A stretch of DNA of 64,000 nucleotides from contig CAYUVH010000039.1 of NCBI GenBank assembly GCA_964448135.1, positions 62,001 through 126,000 of the forward strand, in the 5' to 3' direction. Below the pieces are notes generated by a model, which made no database searches, was not told the origin of the DNA, and saw only the letters and a program-made list of their open reading frames with translations. Position 1 is the stretch's first letter, and every line of letters starts with the position of its first letter. Position numbers and translations under genes: made by a program. This DNA comes from CAYUVH01 sp964448135 (lineage in GTDB: Bacteria; Verrucomicrobiota; Verrucomicrobiia; Limisphaerales; UBA8199). This document shows positions 44,101 through 51,569 of this stretch, one piece after another.

Positions 44101-44511
44101 GGCAACGACCCCACTTGGAACGACGGCGGGCCCGAGGGCCGCTACCGCGAATACTGGCAGAGCTACTCCTTCGGCGACCTCAATGCCTCCGCCAAAACCC
44201 GCAAGGAAGTCCTCCAGCGCCTGTTGCCCCGGCTGAAGATCGCCGCCAAATGTTCGTTCGAGGACAAATTCCTCGTCGTCCGCGGCCAGATCCGCACCTA
44301 CAAGATCCATCTCGGCAGTGGCAACATCCTCATGCAGCCCAACGACCAGTACCTCTGCATCGTCCCCAAACAAGGCGATCCGCAGGACGCCGTCCTCCTC
44401 CCCTTCGAAGGGGACCGCACCCTCTCCGTCATCCTCAGCAAAGCCTTCCTTCTCGCCGACGACACAAAAATCAAAGACACCTCCATCACCAGCCAGATCC
44501 GCGGCAAATGA
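41140..44511 (+). CDS. DUF4132 (MolR-like) protein, paralog C, with duplicated N-terminus
   Basis: 1123 residues, the largest copy. It has the shared middle block (VPGEAWSDAVNTDLTAML...LQRWFPLV) and DUF4132 C-terminus: QPFKQAHREIYVLTDAE (~829), YSNRYAAHIL, VFSEVMRDADMFV, SVGNDPTW, TYKIHLGSGNILM, LPFEGDRTLSVILSKAFLLA (~1087). The N-terminal region seems duplicated: LAREFALISELVK with NDINLDV (~25) resembles LVKEHELISQFLP with SPDLNDF (~284), joined by a Pro/Ala/Thr-rich linker. It is translationally coupled to the helical gene. Last gene of the operon; a repeat-rich non-coding region follows. Confidence 0.8.
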   Translation: MTSPARTPLPVEPFTWEPNDPLAREFALISELVKQSTKDNRAFYNDINLDVTEAGTTMLKADADASARLVLALTRHAAHYDALGKKARASLTGEMERLNWHHTCPEWAEIWPLRQISAQAIRRIMRRKLPFGPEHFISLADWISDSDWLNDYMLPLKALAKAVEHYGPVPVGEIALGDALARAAQAMRDTQQKDLAKLAQQIEVLLPSSAPAEAPTPSPTKFTGPDPSIPAPAGSPRVLIALKDYLGLLPAADPSTATGLPPVSTETGHDHFPLRPDSPLVKEHELISQFLPEVDGTREYYSPDLNDFKTGRLMLESDPATRGRLTLALAERCANASLALRAGLVGHGALRSHYAIRSAFFSLLASGLKLDRHGLFDLILFLSAWDNYNLGSCFRATSGILAEAERFKNESPLTPGERHALYRARCRMVTTSPFGLLTNDLKRLNQLLGDDLFIALVPGEAWSDAVNTDLTAMLPAQRESWVLLLQHAATATAARPSAKWVKSAALLRKAIPGEAFAKGLQRWFPLVNAPRTLRLLASSWDSSGSEGIIHADNANCLRGLAWLAPSVASPDLIRALGALTVSCYRKLPGIGPRAVKVGNAGVYALSQIEDPAALGQLALLKVKVKFGSAQKEIEKAFTAAAERSGLPRDEIEEMSIPSYGLTDVGVCEEQLGDFTARLTVTGTTSTEIEWIKPDGKTQRAVPASVKEKHKDDLKELQAAAKDIQAMLPAQRERIDGLFLAQKTWPLALWRERYLDHPLIGTLARRILWDFKTGDRSATGIWFNGQLVDVDLQPLKLDESKTTVALWHPIGKSTEEILAWRGWLDAQQIQQPFKQAHREIYVLTDAERNTNTYSNRYAAHILKQHQFNALCALRGWKNQLRLMVDAEYLPPTLYLPKWELRAEFWVEGIGQDYGSDTNESGVFLRLSTDQVRFYSLDAAQRAAHAYGGGYAPNRGYPGAEPLPLAEIPPLVFSEVMRDADMFVGVASVGNDPTWNDGGPEGRYREYWQSYSFGDLNASAKTRKEVLQRLLPRLKIAAKCSFEDKFLVVRGQIRTYKIHLGSGNILMQPNDQYLCIVPKQGDPQDAVLLPFEGDRTLSVILSKAFLLADDTKIKDTSITSQIRGK

Positions 44512-44599
44512 TGGCGAAAGCCACGCCCGGCTCCGGTTCATAATCGCACTCCTCATCCTGCTCCTCGAACCCATCTCATAAATGCTCCACTCCGCCGAG

Positions 44600-45145
44600 C
44601 ATGGGGCCCCTTTTTTACTTTGACATACTTTGACATACCTTGACGGCGAGCGGACTTGCCGCCGCTCGCGGCCCTGATGACGTTTTGGCCGCCAACGCGG
44701 CAGGCACGATTTTCCGTATTTTTTGGTAGGATTTACGCGTATTGGGCCGGTTTACCCGGATCGGCTCTGGCAAAATCGGTTCAATCACCGATTCATGCGC
44801 TTTCCCGCCTTGAATCCGCTGCGACTCATCACTCATGGGGCCCCTTTTTTTCAACTTGGATATACTTGGATGAACCTTGATTGCTGGGGTTTTTACTTTG
44901 ACAGATACGTTGACGATGCTTCGGCCTTACTTTGACCATACCTTCATAGTTTGACGGTTACTTTGACGGCAGGCTTGGCTGCGGCCGCCCATGGGACTGT
45001 TGGAGGATTGATCCGCAACTCGGCGCGTCCTGCTTTCCGGAATTTTTTCGGCCGGATTTACCCGGATTAGGCCGGAGCTAGCCGGATTTACCCGGATCGC
45101 CTCAGGGAGCGCCGGTTGAATCAGCGGTTCATGCGCTTTGAATAG
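44600..45145. repeat. Diverged tandem non-coding unit with phased TTGAC motifs
   Basis: Two related units: CATGGGGCCCCTTTTTT occurs at 44600 and 44834, GGATTTACCCGGAT-type blocks at 44728-44760 and twice at 45053-45097, and TTCATGCGCTTT at 44792 and 45128. Between them TTGAC recurs at 44620, 44630, 44640, then 44898, 44910, 44932, 44951 and 44963, about one or two helical turns apart. Minus-strand frames encode IRVNP-type repeats, not proteins. This and the neighbouring repeats fill the 1.1 kb without a gene (44512-45605). Confidence 0.7.
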
Positions 45146-45352
45146 CTTTCGAAGCAGCGGCCCCGTCCTTTCAAGATGTATCCTCCTCCTCACCGCACTC
45201 ATAATACCAGACTTAATCTATCCTGCAACGCCCACCGCGAGGAATTTCTTTCAAGGGAAACCGCATCTCGCCGAGGACCCTCGTGGTCTTCATCTTTATT
45301 CTCCGGCCACGATTTTAACGTCCTCACTCCCAAAGGGATGAAAGAAAATAAG

Positions 45353-45526
45353 CCCAACGATTCATCGCTGGGGCAATGGCCTCACCACTTATGTTAAGTC
45401 CCTGCAGAGACGAAGAATGCCGTGCTGTTCGTCCATTTTCTGTCGCCCCTGCCGGGGCTCGGGTGATGCGCGATGCTTCCACCCAGCGATGAATCGCTGG
45501 GCTTTTTTCGGGTGTCCCTGCGGGAC
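45353..45526. repeat. Interspersed palindromes (CCCAGCGAT / GTCCCTGCGGGAC type)
   Basis: An imperfect CCCAACGAT-TC-ATCGCTGGG at 45353, a perfect CCCAGCGATGAATCGCTGGG at 45482-45501 followed by six T, and GTCCCTGCGGGAC at 45514-45526. The same two elements recur at 51570-51648. The T run makes 45482 a possible terminator. Confidence 0.75.
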
Positions 45527-45605
45527 TAAGACAGTGACGTTCCGACCTCAAGCTGCTGCGTCCCGTTTTTCCCTCGCTGAACCCCACGTATCAAATTAAT
45601 GTTTC

Positions 45606-46190
45606 GTGGTGTCTTGCCTGCCATTTGCCATCCGATTTGTTTCTGCCATTGCTTTGATGGCGGCCAGCCTCGCCTGGGCCGGACCCGCGCCGGAGGCGGC
45701 GGGGAAAATGATTTTCCGGGACCTGGATGATATGGCGCATTGTCCGCTGGAGGCGGGGGACAAGGTGGGTTCGGTGTTGATATTTTTCTGGCAGGATTGT
45801 CCGGTATCGAACGGTTACGTGCCGGAATTGAATCGCATTGCGGCGAGCCATACGAATTTTGCGTTTTATATTGTGCAGGTGGACCCGGAGTTGACGCGTG
45901 ACGCGGCCCGGGAACATGCGCGGAGGTTCGACCTGCGGCCGTGCGTGGTGCTGGATCCGAAGCATGAATTGGTGGCGTTCGCCCAGGCGACGGTCACGCC
46001 GGAGGCGGTGGTGATCGGGAGGCGCGGGGAGGTGGTGTATCGCGGGCGGATTGACGATAATTATGCGGCGTTCGGGAAGAAGCGCGCGGTCGTCACGGAG
46101 CACGATTTGAGCGAGGCATTGGATGGCCTGGCGGCGGGAAAAGCACTCAAAAAGACGGAAACAAAAGCGATCGGTTGCAAGATACAATGA
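45606..46190 (+). CDS. Exported thioredoxin-fold protein
   Basis: 194 residues from a GTG start with a signal peptide (FVSAIALMAASLAWAGPAP). The core resembles AhpC/TSA-type redoxin domains: VLIFFWQDCPVSNGYVPELNRI, FYIVQVDPELTRDAAREHA, HELVAFAQATVTPEAVVI and GEVVYRGRIDDNY. The active region has a single Cys in WQDCPVS rather than CxxC, so it is more likely a one-Cys thiol protein or a redox partner than a disulfide oxidoreductase. Its stop overlaps the next gene's ATG by 4 bases. Similar redoxin genes are commonly found beside cytochrome c/copper monooxygenase-like proteins in this group. Confidence 0.75.
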   Translation: MVSCLPFAIRFVSAIALMAASLAWAGPAPEAAGKMIFRDLDDMAHCPLEAGDKVGSVLIFFWQDCPVSNGYVPELNRIAASHTNFAFYIVQVDPELTRDAAREHARRFDLRPCVVLDPKHELVAFAQATVTPEAVVIGRRGEVVYRGRIDDNYAAFGKKRAVVTEHDLSEALDGLAAGKALKKTETKAIGCKIQ

Positions 46191-47638
46191 AGACGCAGGG
46201 GGTTGGGAATTATTTTGGACGATGGACCACTTTGGGTGGTAGGGACGACCTGCTGGTCGTCCGAGGCCGCGCGGCAGCGCGGCCCTACCTGGCCGGGATT
46301 CTTATTGCGCTGTCACTGACATTGCCTCTCGCCGCCGCAGCCGCCGACGCAACGGTCACCTTCAACCGGCAGATTGCGCCCATTCTTTATCAGAATTGCA
46401 CGCCCTGCCATCGGCCGGGCGAGGCGGCGCCGTTTTCGCTGTTGTCGTATCACGACGCGACGCGAAAGGGTAAGACGATCGCGCAGGCGACCGCGGCGCG
46501 CGTCATGCCACCGTGGAAGGCCGAACCGGCTTCTTACCCGTATCGCGACGAACGACGGCTGACGGACGCGCAGATCGCGCTGATCCAAACCTGGGTGGCG
46601 CAGGGGATGCCGGAAGGCGCCGCGGCCGACAAACCCGAACCGCCCAAGTTTCCCGGCGGCTGGCGGCTGGGCGAACCGGATTTGGTGGTGGAACTGCCGG
46701 CGGCGTATCATGTGCCCGCGGACGGCCCGGACATTTATCGCAATATCGCGGTGCCGCTGGGGCTCACCGAGGAAAAGTGGGTCACCGCGATTGACATGCA
46801 TCCCACCGCGCGGCCGGCGGTGCATCACGTGCTGTATTTCGCCGATCCCAAGGGCCTGGCGCACGAGAAATCGCAGGCGGGCGCGGAGCCGGGATTCGGC
46901 GGCATGCGCAGCGGCGCGTCCGTGCCGCTGGGCGGCTGGGCGGTCGGCGCGCAACCGCAGTTTCTTCCGGAGGGTTTCGCGCTGCCGGTGCCGAAAGGTT
47001 CCGACCTCGTCATCCAGTATCACTTCCATCCCTCGGGCAAACCGGAGGCCGAGAAATCGGTGATCGGCCTGTACTTCGCCAAGAAGCCGCCGGCCCGCCG
47101 CATCCTGCGCGTGCAATTGCCCCCGCATTACTCGCTCTTTTCCGGCCTCGATATCCCGGCCGGCGAGAAGGATTTTGTCCTGCGCGATTCCTATACGCTA
47201 CCGGCGGCGGTGGACGGCGTGGGCATCGGCGCGCACGCGCATTACCTCGCGACGAAAATGAAGATGACCGCGACGCTGCCCAACAGCGAGGTGAAGACAC
47301 TGCTCTCGATCAAGGACTGGGATTTCGCGTGGCAGGACCGGTATTATTTCAAGGACCTGGTGACGCTGCCCGCCGGAACGAAACTGGAGGCGGAGATCCA
47401 TTGGGACAATTCGGCGGCGAATCCGCACAATCGCTCGTCGCCGCCGATTCGCGTGACGTGGGGCGAGGAGTCGAAGGACGAAATGGGCAGCATCAGCCTG
47501 ATCGCCGTACCGCACGTGAAGGCCGATCAGCAGACGTTGCGGGAAGACATCGCGCAACACAGCCGCACCACCGTCAAAGCGGCGATCAAGGCCGATCCCG
47601 CCCTGGGGGCGCGCGTGGCCAAAATGCTCGCCGAATGA
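46187..47638 (+). CDS. Cytochrome c / copper ascorbate-dependent monooxygenase-like protein
   Basis: 483 residues. After a signal segment (YLAGILIALSLTLPLAAAAA) comes one haem c site, CTPCH at residues 71-75 in ILYQNCTPCHRPGEAAPFSL. The C-terminal two thirds resemble the PHM-like type II copper monooxygenase fold, with candidate copper ligands in AVHHVLYF, IQYHFHPSG and GIGAHAHYLATKMKM. Probably periplasmic or extracytoplasmic; the substrate is unknown. The start at 46187 (ATGA overlap with the redoxin gene) yields an unusually long n-region because a palindromic repeat is embedded at codons ~18-35. Its stop overlaps the RNase H ATG. Confidence 0.8.
   Translation: MKTQGVGNYFGRWTTLGGRDDLLVVRGRAAARPYLAGILIALSLTLPLAAAAADATVTFNRQIAPILYQNCTPCHRPGEAAPFSLLSYHDATRKGKTIAQATAARVMPPWKAEPASYPYRDERRLTDAQIALIQTWVAQGMPEGAAADKPEPPKFPGGWRLGEPDLVVELPAAYHVPADGPDIYRNIAVPLGLTEEKWVTAIDMHPTARPAVHHVLYFADPKGLAHEKSQAGAEPGFGGMRSGASVPLGGWAVGAQPQFLPEGFALPVPKGSDLVIQYHFHPSGKPEAEKSVIGLYFAKKPPARRILRVQLPPHYSLFSGLDIPAGEKDFVLRDSYTLPAAVDGVGIGAHAHYLATKMKMTATLPNSEVKTLLSIKDWDFAWQDRYYFKDLVTLPAGTKLEAEIHWDNSAANPHNRSSPPIRVTWGEESKDEMGSISLIAVPHVKADQQTLREDIAQHSRTTVKAAIKADPALGARVAKMLAE
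46238..46289. repeat. REP-like cruciform inside the monooxygenase leader
   Basis: Outer arms GGTAGGG (46238-46244) and CCCTACC (46283-46289) enclose two hairpins: GACGACC-TGCT-GGTCGTC (46244-46261) and GGCCGCGC-GGCA-GCGCGGCC (46265-46284). This three-arm layout is typical of interspersed palindromic elements. It is translated in frame between the start codon and the signal peptide core. Confidence 0.8.
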
Positions 47639-48369
47639 CCCCCGCACCCTGGCAGACAATGCCCGAAAGACCTCACGTCCAAATCTACACTGACGGCGGC
47701 TGCGAGCCGAATCCCGGAAAGGGCGGGTTCGGCGTGGTGGTGTTGCATCCCGCGCAGCGCATGGAAACCAGCGGTGGATTTCGTTCCACCACGAATAACC
47801 GGATGGAGATTTACGCCGCCATCGCCGGGCTCGAATTGTTGAAGGAACCCTCGCGCGTCACCCTCTACAGCGATTCGCAATATGTCGTGAACGCCATGAC
47901 CAAAGGCTGGGCGAAATCCTGGCAAAGGAAGAACGGCTGGCGGACGAAAGACGAACGGGCGGCGAATTATGACCTCTGGGAGCGAGTGCTCGCCCTGTGC
48001 GCAAAACATCAGGTCGAATTCCGCTGGGTCCGCGGCCACGCCGGCAACGTCGAAAACGAACGCTGCGATCAACTCGCCATGGCCGCCCTGCGGGGCGCCA
48101 ATCTCCCGGCGGATACCGGCTACGAAAACAAATCCCAAAGCGAAGCCGCCGCTACAACCGCGGTAGTCGCCGCCCCCGCCCCGCCCCGCGAACTTCAGGA
48201 GGGCGACCCCTGCCGGAAATGCTCAACCCCCGTCATCAAGCAACCGTCCAAATCCAAGCCCAAAGCGGAGTATTATTACGAATACCACCTCTGGTGCCCG
48301 CATTGCGCGATCCCCTTTCAAGTTGAAGCCGCCAAACGAATGATTCCCCAAACGGGTATGCTGTTTTAG
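47635..48369 (+). CDS. rnhA: Ribonuclease HI with C-terminal zinc-ribbon-like tail
   Basis: Cleaves the RNA strand of RNA-DNA hybrids. The catalytic set is intact: Asp20 in YTDGGCEPNPGKGGFG, Glu58 in NNRMEIYAAIAG, Asp80 in LYSDSQYVV, Asp145 in NERCDQLA, plus His135 in WVRGHAG. The ~150-residue RNase H core is followed by an Ala/Pro linker and four cysteines (193, 196, 221, 224) as CRKC...CPHC, a likely zinc ribbon not found in E. coli RnhA. The ATG at 47635 overlaps the upstream stop (ATGA); an ATG at 47659 is an alternative start. Functionally unrelated to the upstream genes. Confidence 0.92.
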   Translation: MTPAPWQTMPERPHVQIYTDGGCEPNPGKGGFGVVVLHPAQRMETSGGFRSTTNNRMEIYAAIAGLELLKEPSRVTLYSDSQYVVNAMTKGWAKSWQRKNGWRTKDERAANYDLWERVLALCAKHQVEFRWVRGHAGNVENERCDQLAMAALRGANLPADTGYENKSQSEAAATTAVVAAPAPPRELQEGDPCRKCSTPVIKQPSKSKPKAEYYYEYHLWCPHCAIPFQVEAAKRMIPQTGMLF

Positions 48370-48417
48370 CTGAAGTGAATTTGTGGCAATTCGTTAAATT
48401 CGTGTCAGCTCGCCCTT

Positions 48418-49260
48418 CTACTGCGCGGTCTTTTTGAGGGGCACCTCCTCCGGTTTACAACCCAACTCCTCAAGGCACCGTTTCACTGCCTCACACTGCT
48501 CCGGGGTGCCGCGAACAGATACCTGCTGAAGGCGATCATTGAAAAAGACGCAGGCAGGCGGTTCTAGAGTTACGCCTGTATGTGCTTCCACCACATCCCG
48601 CATCGCGCCAATAATAATCCGGGTGCTGTAGTCCCCATGGAGAAACCGCATACCGTTGGTCCCTTGGGGTGTGAATCTCGCTTCGATCGCTTTGTCTATC
48701 CTTTCCTGCGTATGTGCCTCCGTATCGAGCGCTACATAAAACCTCTCAAACTGAATCTTAAACGAGCGCGCCTGAAGTTCTTTCCCGGCTTGCAGTTCCC
48801 CAGACCAAGCCGATTCACCAGCTTTCACCGGCCCGGAAATGGGTTCGTACAGTTCGATGTCCGTTATCTCGGCCCTGCATTTGCTCACGTGGCCAAAGTA
48901 ACGCGTCCCCGAGGTGCGAATCGTCCCCACGACTCGCACCCAACCGCCCATGGCAGGATTGGCCGGATTTGCGATCTTCGGAGAATTTAAGAAGTCTATC
49001 CAGAGGGCAAAGTCTCTAATACGCTCCGGCTGTTCGGCCAGGACCGCCTCCTTCACAACGCCTTCCTCAAAAAGTCGTGAGCAAAACCCACGCAATTCGA
49101 CCCGGTTGGATTGCCACCGCTCTCTTTCTCCCAGCAACTGCCCGATTTCAATCTTGTACGGCGCATTCGTCTCCGTACCGGGAGCGTCCTTCGGCAGCCA
49201 CCCGCTCACGCAACCCAGCAAAGCAATCAACCGCGGGAGAAATTCCCTTCTCCGATTCAT
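48418..49260 (-). CDS. Exported protein of unknown function
   Basis: 280 residues with a short signal-like N-terminus (FLPRLIALLGCVSGWLP; the Cys might be a lipobox but is poor). The middle part has an OB-like feel (VRVVGTIRTSGTRYFGHVSKC). The end (VTLEPPACVFFNDRLQQVSVRGTPEQCEAVKRCLEELG) resembles the small alpha/beta N-domains of secretins that read ...V.VRGTPEQ...V...L. No confident family. It lies alone between the convergent RNase H gene and the lectin-like gene on the same strand (61 bases away). Confidence 0.55.
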   Translation of the reverse strand: MNRRREFLPRLIALLGCVSGWLPKDAPGTETNAPYKIEIGQLLGERERWQSNRVELRGFCSRLFEEGVVKEAVLAEQPERIRDFALWIDFLNSPKIANPANPAMGGWVRVVGTIRTSGTRYFGHVSKCRAEITDIELYEPISGPVKAGESAWSGELQAGKELQARSFKIQFERFYVALDTEAHTQERIDKAIEARFTPQGTNGMRFLHGDYSTRIIIGAMRDVVEAHTGVTLEPPACVFFNDRLQQVSVRGTPEQCEAVKRCLEELGCKPEEVPLKKTAQ

Positions 49261-49321
49261 CCTTCCATTCGCGTCTATTGGCGTTTATTCGCGGTTGTTT
49301 TCTTCGCGTCTTGAGCGTCCC

Positions 49322-49882
49322 TCACATGGTGAGTTTCGCCGGGTCGATCTCCTGCAATTCCCACTTCTGCTCGTCGCCGTCATTCCACGCTGCCAATACG
49401 ATCTTCACCTCTGAGTCACCCGCTCCCTTCTGCGCCGTCAACGCCTTCCCCGTCTTCGCTTCCACAATCTTGTAGGTCCCGTCCTTCAGCTTCGTGATTT
49501 CCCAAACCGGCCGACCCTCCGCCGTCTTTCCAAATGGCACCTGCACCACGGCCACCGAAGCCGCTTGATCGCCAATCGCTTTCGCCGCAAACGACTTGGA
49601 CGTAAAATGATTCTGCAGCGCGAACTTCGCATCGCCCGCCTCGCTGACCTTCCACGTCATGCACTTCCACGATTGCGCGGGATACAGCACGATCGGCGTG
49701 CCATCCGCCCGCTTCGCATCCTCGGGGCGCAGAAGGTCGCCGAACTTCTTGTTCTTGATCTGATACGACTTCCCCGCGACCGGCTTCGCCGCGTCGGTCG
49801 GAGCCGTGTCCGCCGCAAAACCCGAAACCGCGACCAATCCAGCCACTAAACCACACCAGAAGCTATTGAAGCGCATATTCAT
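49322..49882 (-). CDS. Exported ricin-type beta-trefoil (RICIN-like) protein
   Basis: 186 residues with a signal peptide (FWCGLVAGLVAVSGFAAD). The mature part has three similar units, each with a strand pair and W-x-L/V type motif: GKSYQIKNKKFGDLL...WKCMTWKV, AKFALQNHFTSKSFAA...PVWEITK, GTYKIVEAKTGKALTA...EQKWELQEI. This is the pattern of a beta-trefoil carbohydrate-binding lectin (RICIN/QxW family), though the QxW motif is degenerate. No catalytic domain is attached. The ligand is unknown. Confidence 0.7.
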   Translation of the reverse strand: MNMRFNSFWCGLVAGLVAVSGFAADTAPTDAAKPVAGKSYQIKNKKFGDLLRPEDAKRADGTPIVLYPAQSWKCMTWKVSEAGDAKFALQNHFTSKSFAAKAIGDQAASVAVVQVPFGKTAEGRPVWEITKLKDGTYKIVEAKTGKALTAQKGAGDSEVKIVLAAWNDGDEQKWELQEIDPAKLTM

Positions 49883-50301
49883 CCCTCCAGCTTCCGCCCC
49901 TGACCACGGTTGTCAAGCGGTCTCGCCCTCAACGCAGGGCAAACGCAGCTAAATTTGTCGCGCAGGCTTCCTCCCGCCGCGGCGGGACTGTGTCGCCGAC
50001 TTCCAGTCGGCTGGCGGTCCGAAAACCCCTTCGATCCAGAGCCATTGCCAGGCCTGCGGATTGAAAATCCGCGATACAGCAGGCTGGGAAGCCTGCGCTA
50101 CGATCTACAGCTCGCATTTCCCGCCACTTTTTGCTGCGTTTGCCCTGACCCTCAACCCTTCTGGGACGGCTCAGCACCTTCATTCCGCTCAATGTTCACG
50201 GGCATTGGGACGAGTGGGACGGGTGGGACGGCTTTTCCCAAGGTGTATCCCCTACCCCTCCTGCCATTGACCCATCCGACCCGGTTCTGCATCCTCCCGC
50301 C
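49883..50301. other. Spacer packed with short palindromes
   Basis: No supported gene. Perfect hairpins at GCCGAC-TTCCA-GTCGGC (49995-50011), GCGGATT-GAA-AATCCGC (50056-50072) and GCAGGCT-GGGA-AGCCTGC (50079-50096), resembling interspersed palindromic repeats. ACGGGTGGGACGG-type short repeats follow at 50210-50235. Confidence 0.6.
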
Positions 50302-51534
50302 GTGCTGCAAACCGAACAACTGAAGTCCTACCTCGAAGCGCAACTCCCCGCCACGCTGGACCTCCTTCGCCAGATGGTGAACATCAACAGTTTCACCACC
50401 AACCGCGAAGGCGTGGCCCGCCTCGCGCGCTACACTGCGGAATGTTTCGCGCCGCTCGGTTTCACCGCGGAATATCCGGCGTCGGCGTATCCGGCGTACG
50501 CAAATCATCTCGTCCTCACCCGCCCGGGCAAAACCAAACGCAGCATCGCCCTGATTTCCCACCTCGACACCGTTTTCCCGCCCGAGGAAGAGGAGCGCAA
50601 CAACTTCCACTGGCAGCCCGACGGCGACCGCCTTTACGGCCCCGGCACCCAGGACATCAAAGGCGGCACGACACAGATGTGGTTGGTGTTGCAGGCGCTT
50701 CGCCAGCACGCGCCGGAGGTCTTCGAAGACATCACGTGGAAGTTGCTGTGGAACAGTTCAGAGGAATGTTACTCGCCTGACTTCGGTGATGTGTGCCGCG
50801 CCCACTTTACGCCGGACACGATTGCCGCGTTGGTGTTCGAAGCCGAGGGCGGCAACGGCGCCGAGCACTATCTCGTCGCCTGTCGCAAAGGGCGCGCTAC
50901 GTGGAAGGTCCATGTGTCCGGCCGCGCGGCTCACGCCGGCGGCAAGCACAAGCAAGGCGCGAACGCCATTGTTCAGGCCGGCGAAATTGTCCAGCGGCTC
51001 GCGGCGGCAACGGATTACGCGAAGAACCTCACGTTCAACGTCGGCATGATTTCCGGCGGCACGGTGGCGAATCGTGTTCCGCATGAGGCGGTGGTCGCCG
51101 GCGAATTCCGCGCCTTCACGACCGAAGCTTACAATCACGGTCTCAGCGTGTTGAAGTCGCTCGAAGGGCCGGGCTCGGTCAAGAGCGTGATGGAAGGGTA
51201 TGCCTGCCAGATCAAGGTTGAGATCATGACCGAGGTGCGGCCCTGGCCGCGCAATCCGGGCACGGATCGGCTGCTGCAAATCTGGAAGGAAACCGGCGAC
51301 AAACTCGGCCTACCAACCGGGCAGGAAGAGCGCGGCGGGCTGAGCGATGGCAACCATATTTGGGATGCCGTGCCGACCATGGATGGATTGGGATCGTGGG
51401 GCGACAACGATCATTGCTCGGAGCGTAGCGCGGATGGTTCCAAAGTGCCCGAGTATTTGAAGCTCAGCCGAATCGTGCCGAAGGCGTTATTGAACGTGAT
51501 GGCGATTCACCGGCTCGCGACGGCAAAGTTCTAG
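50302..51534 (+). CDS. M20 family metallopeptidase (ArgE/DapE/carboxypeptidase G2-like)
   Basis: 410 residues from a GTG start. It has the M20 dinuclear zinc pattern: ISHLDTVFP (first His-x-Asp), GPGTQDIKGGTTQM (bridging Asp), NSSEECYSPDFG (catalytic Glu-Glu), FEAEGG, and the late His near GDNDHCSE. The dimerisation lid shows HVSGRAAHAGGKHKQGANAIV. Such enzymes hydrolyse acyl-amino acids or small peptides in the cytosol; no signal peptide is present. The substrate cannot be assigned. It converges on nuoN with palindromic repeats between. Confidence 0.92.
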   Translation: MLQTEQLKSYLEAQLPATLDLLRQMVNINSFTTNREGVARLARYTAECFAPLGFTAEYPASAYPAYANHLVLTRPGKTKRSIALISHLDTVFPPEEEERNNFHWQPDGDRLYGPGTQDIKGGTTQMWLVLQALRQHAPEVFEDITWKLLWNSSEECYSPDFGDVCRAHFTPDTIAALVFEAEGGNGAEHYLVACRKGRATWKVHVSGRAAHAGGKHKQGANAIVQAGEIVQRLAAATDYAKNLTFNVGMISGGTVANRVPHEAVVAGEFRAFTTEAYNHGLSVLKSLEGPGSVKSVMEGYACQIKVEIMTEVRPWPRNPGTDRLLQIWKETGDKLGLPTGQEERGGLSDGNHIWDAVPTMDGLGSWGDNDHCSERSADGSKVPEYLKLSRIVPKALLNVMAIHRLATAKF

Positions 51535-51569
51535 TTCCAACGTGACGGAAGAATCGGACGTTTTCTTTA

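Noticed and set aside
35505..44574. Very long minus-strand ORFs (1686 and 1316 codons) opposite the DUF4132 operon
   Set aside because: They are antisense frames kept open by codon bias; composition is repetitive Gly/Ala/Glu/Phe and no domain is seen. The plus-strand genes have consistent starts, spacing and shared motifs.
44603..44616. GGGGCCCC followed by a T run as a terminator of the DUF4132 operon
   Set aside because: The palindrome has no loop and only four base pairs per arm, so a stable hairpin cannot form as written.
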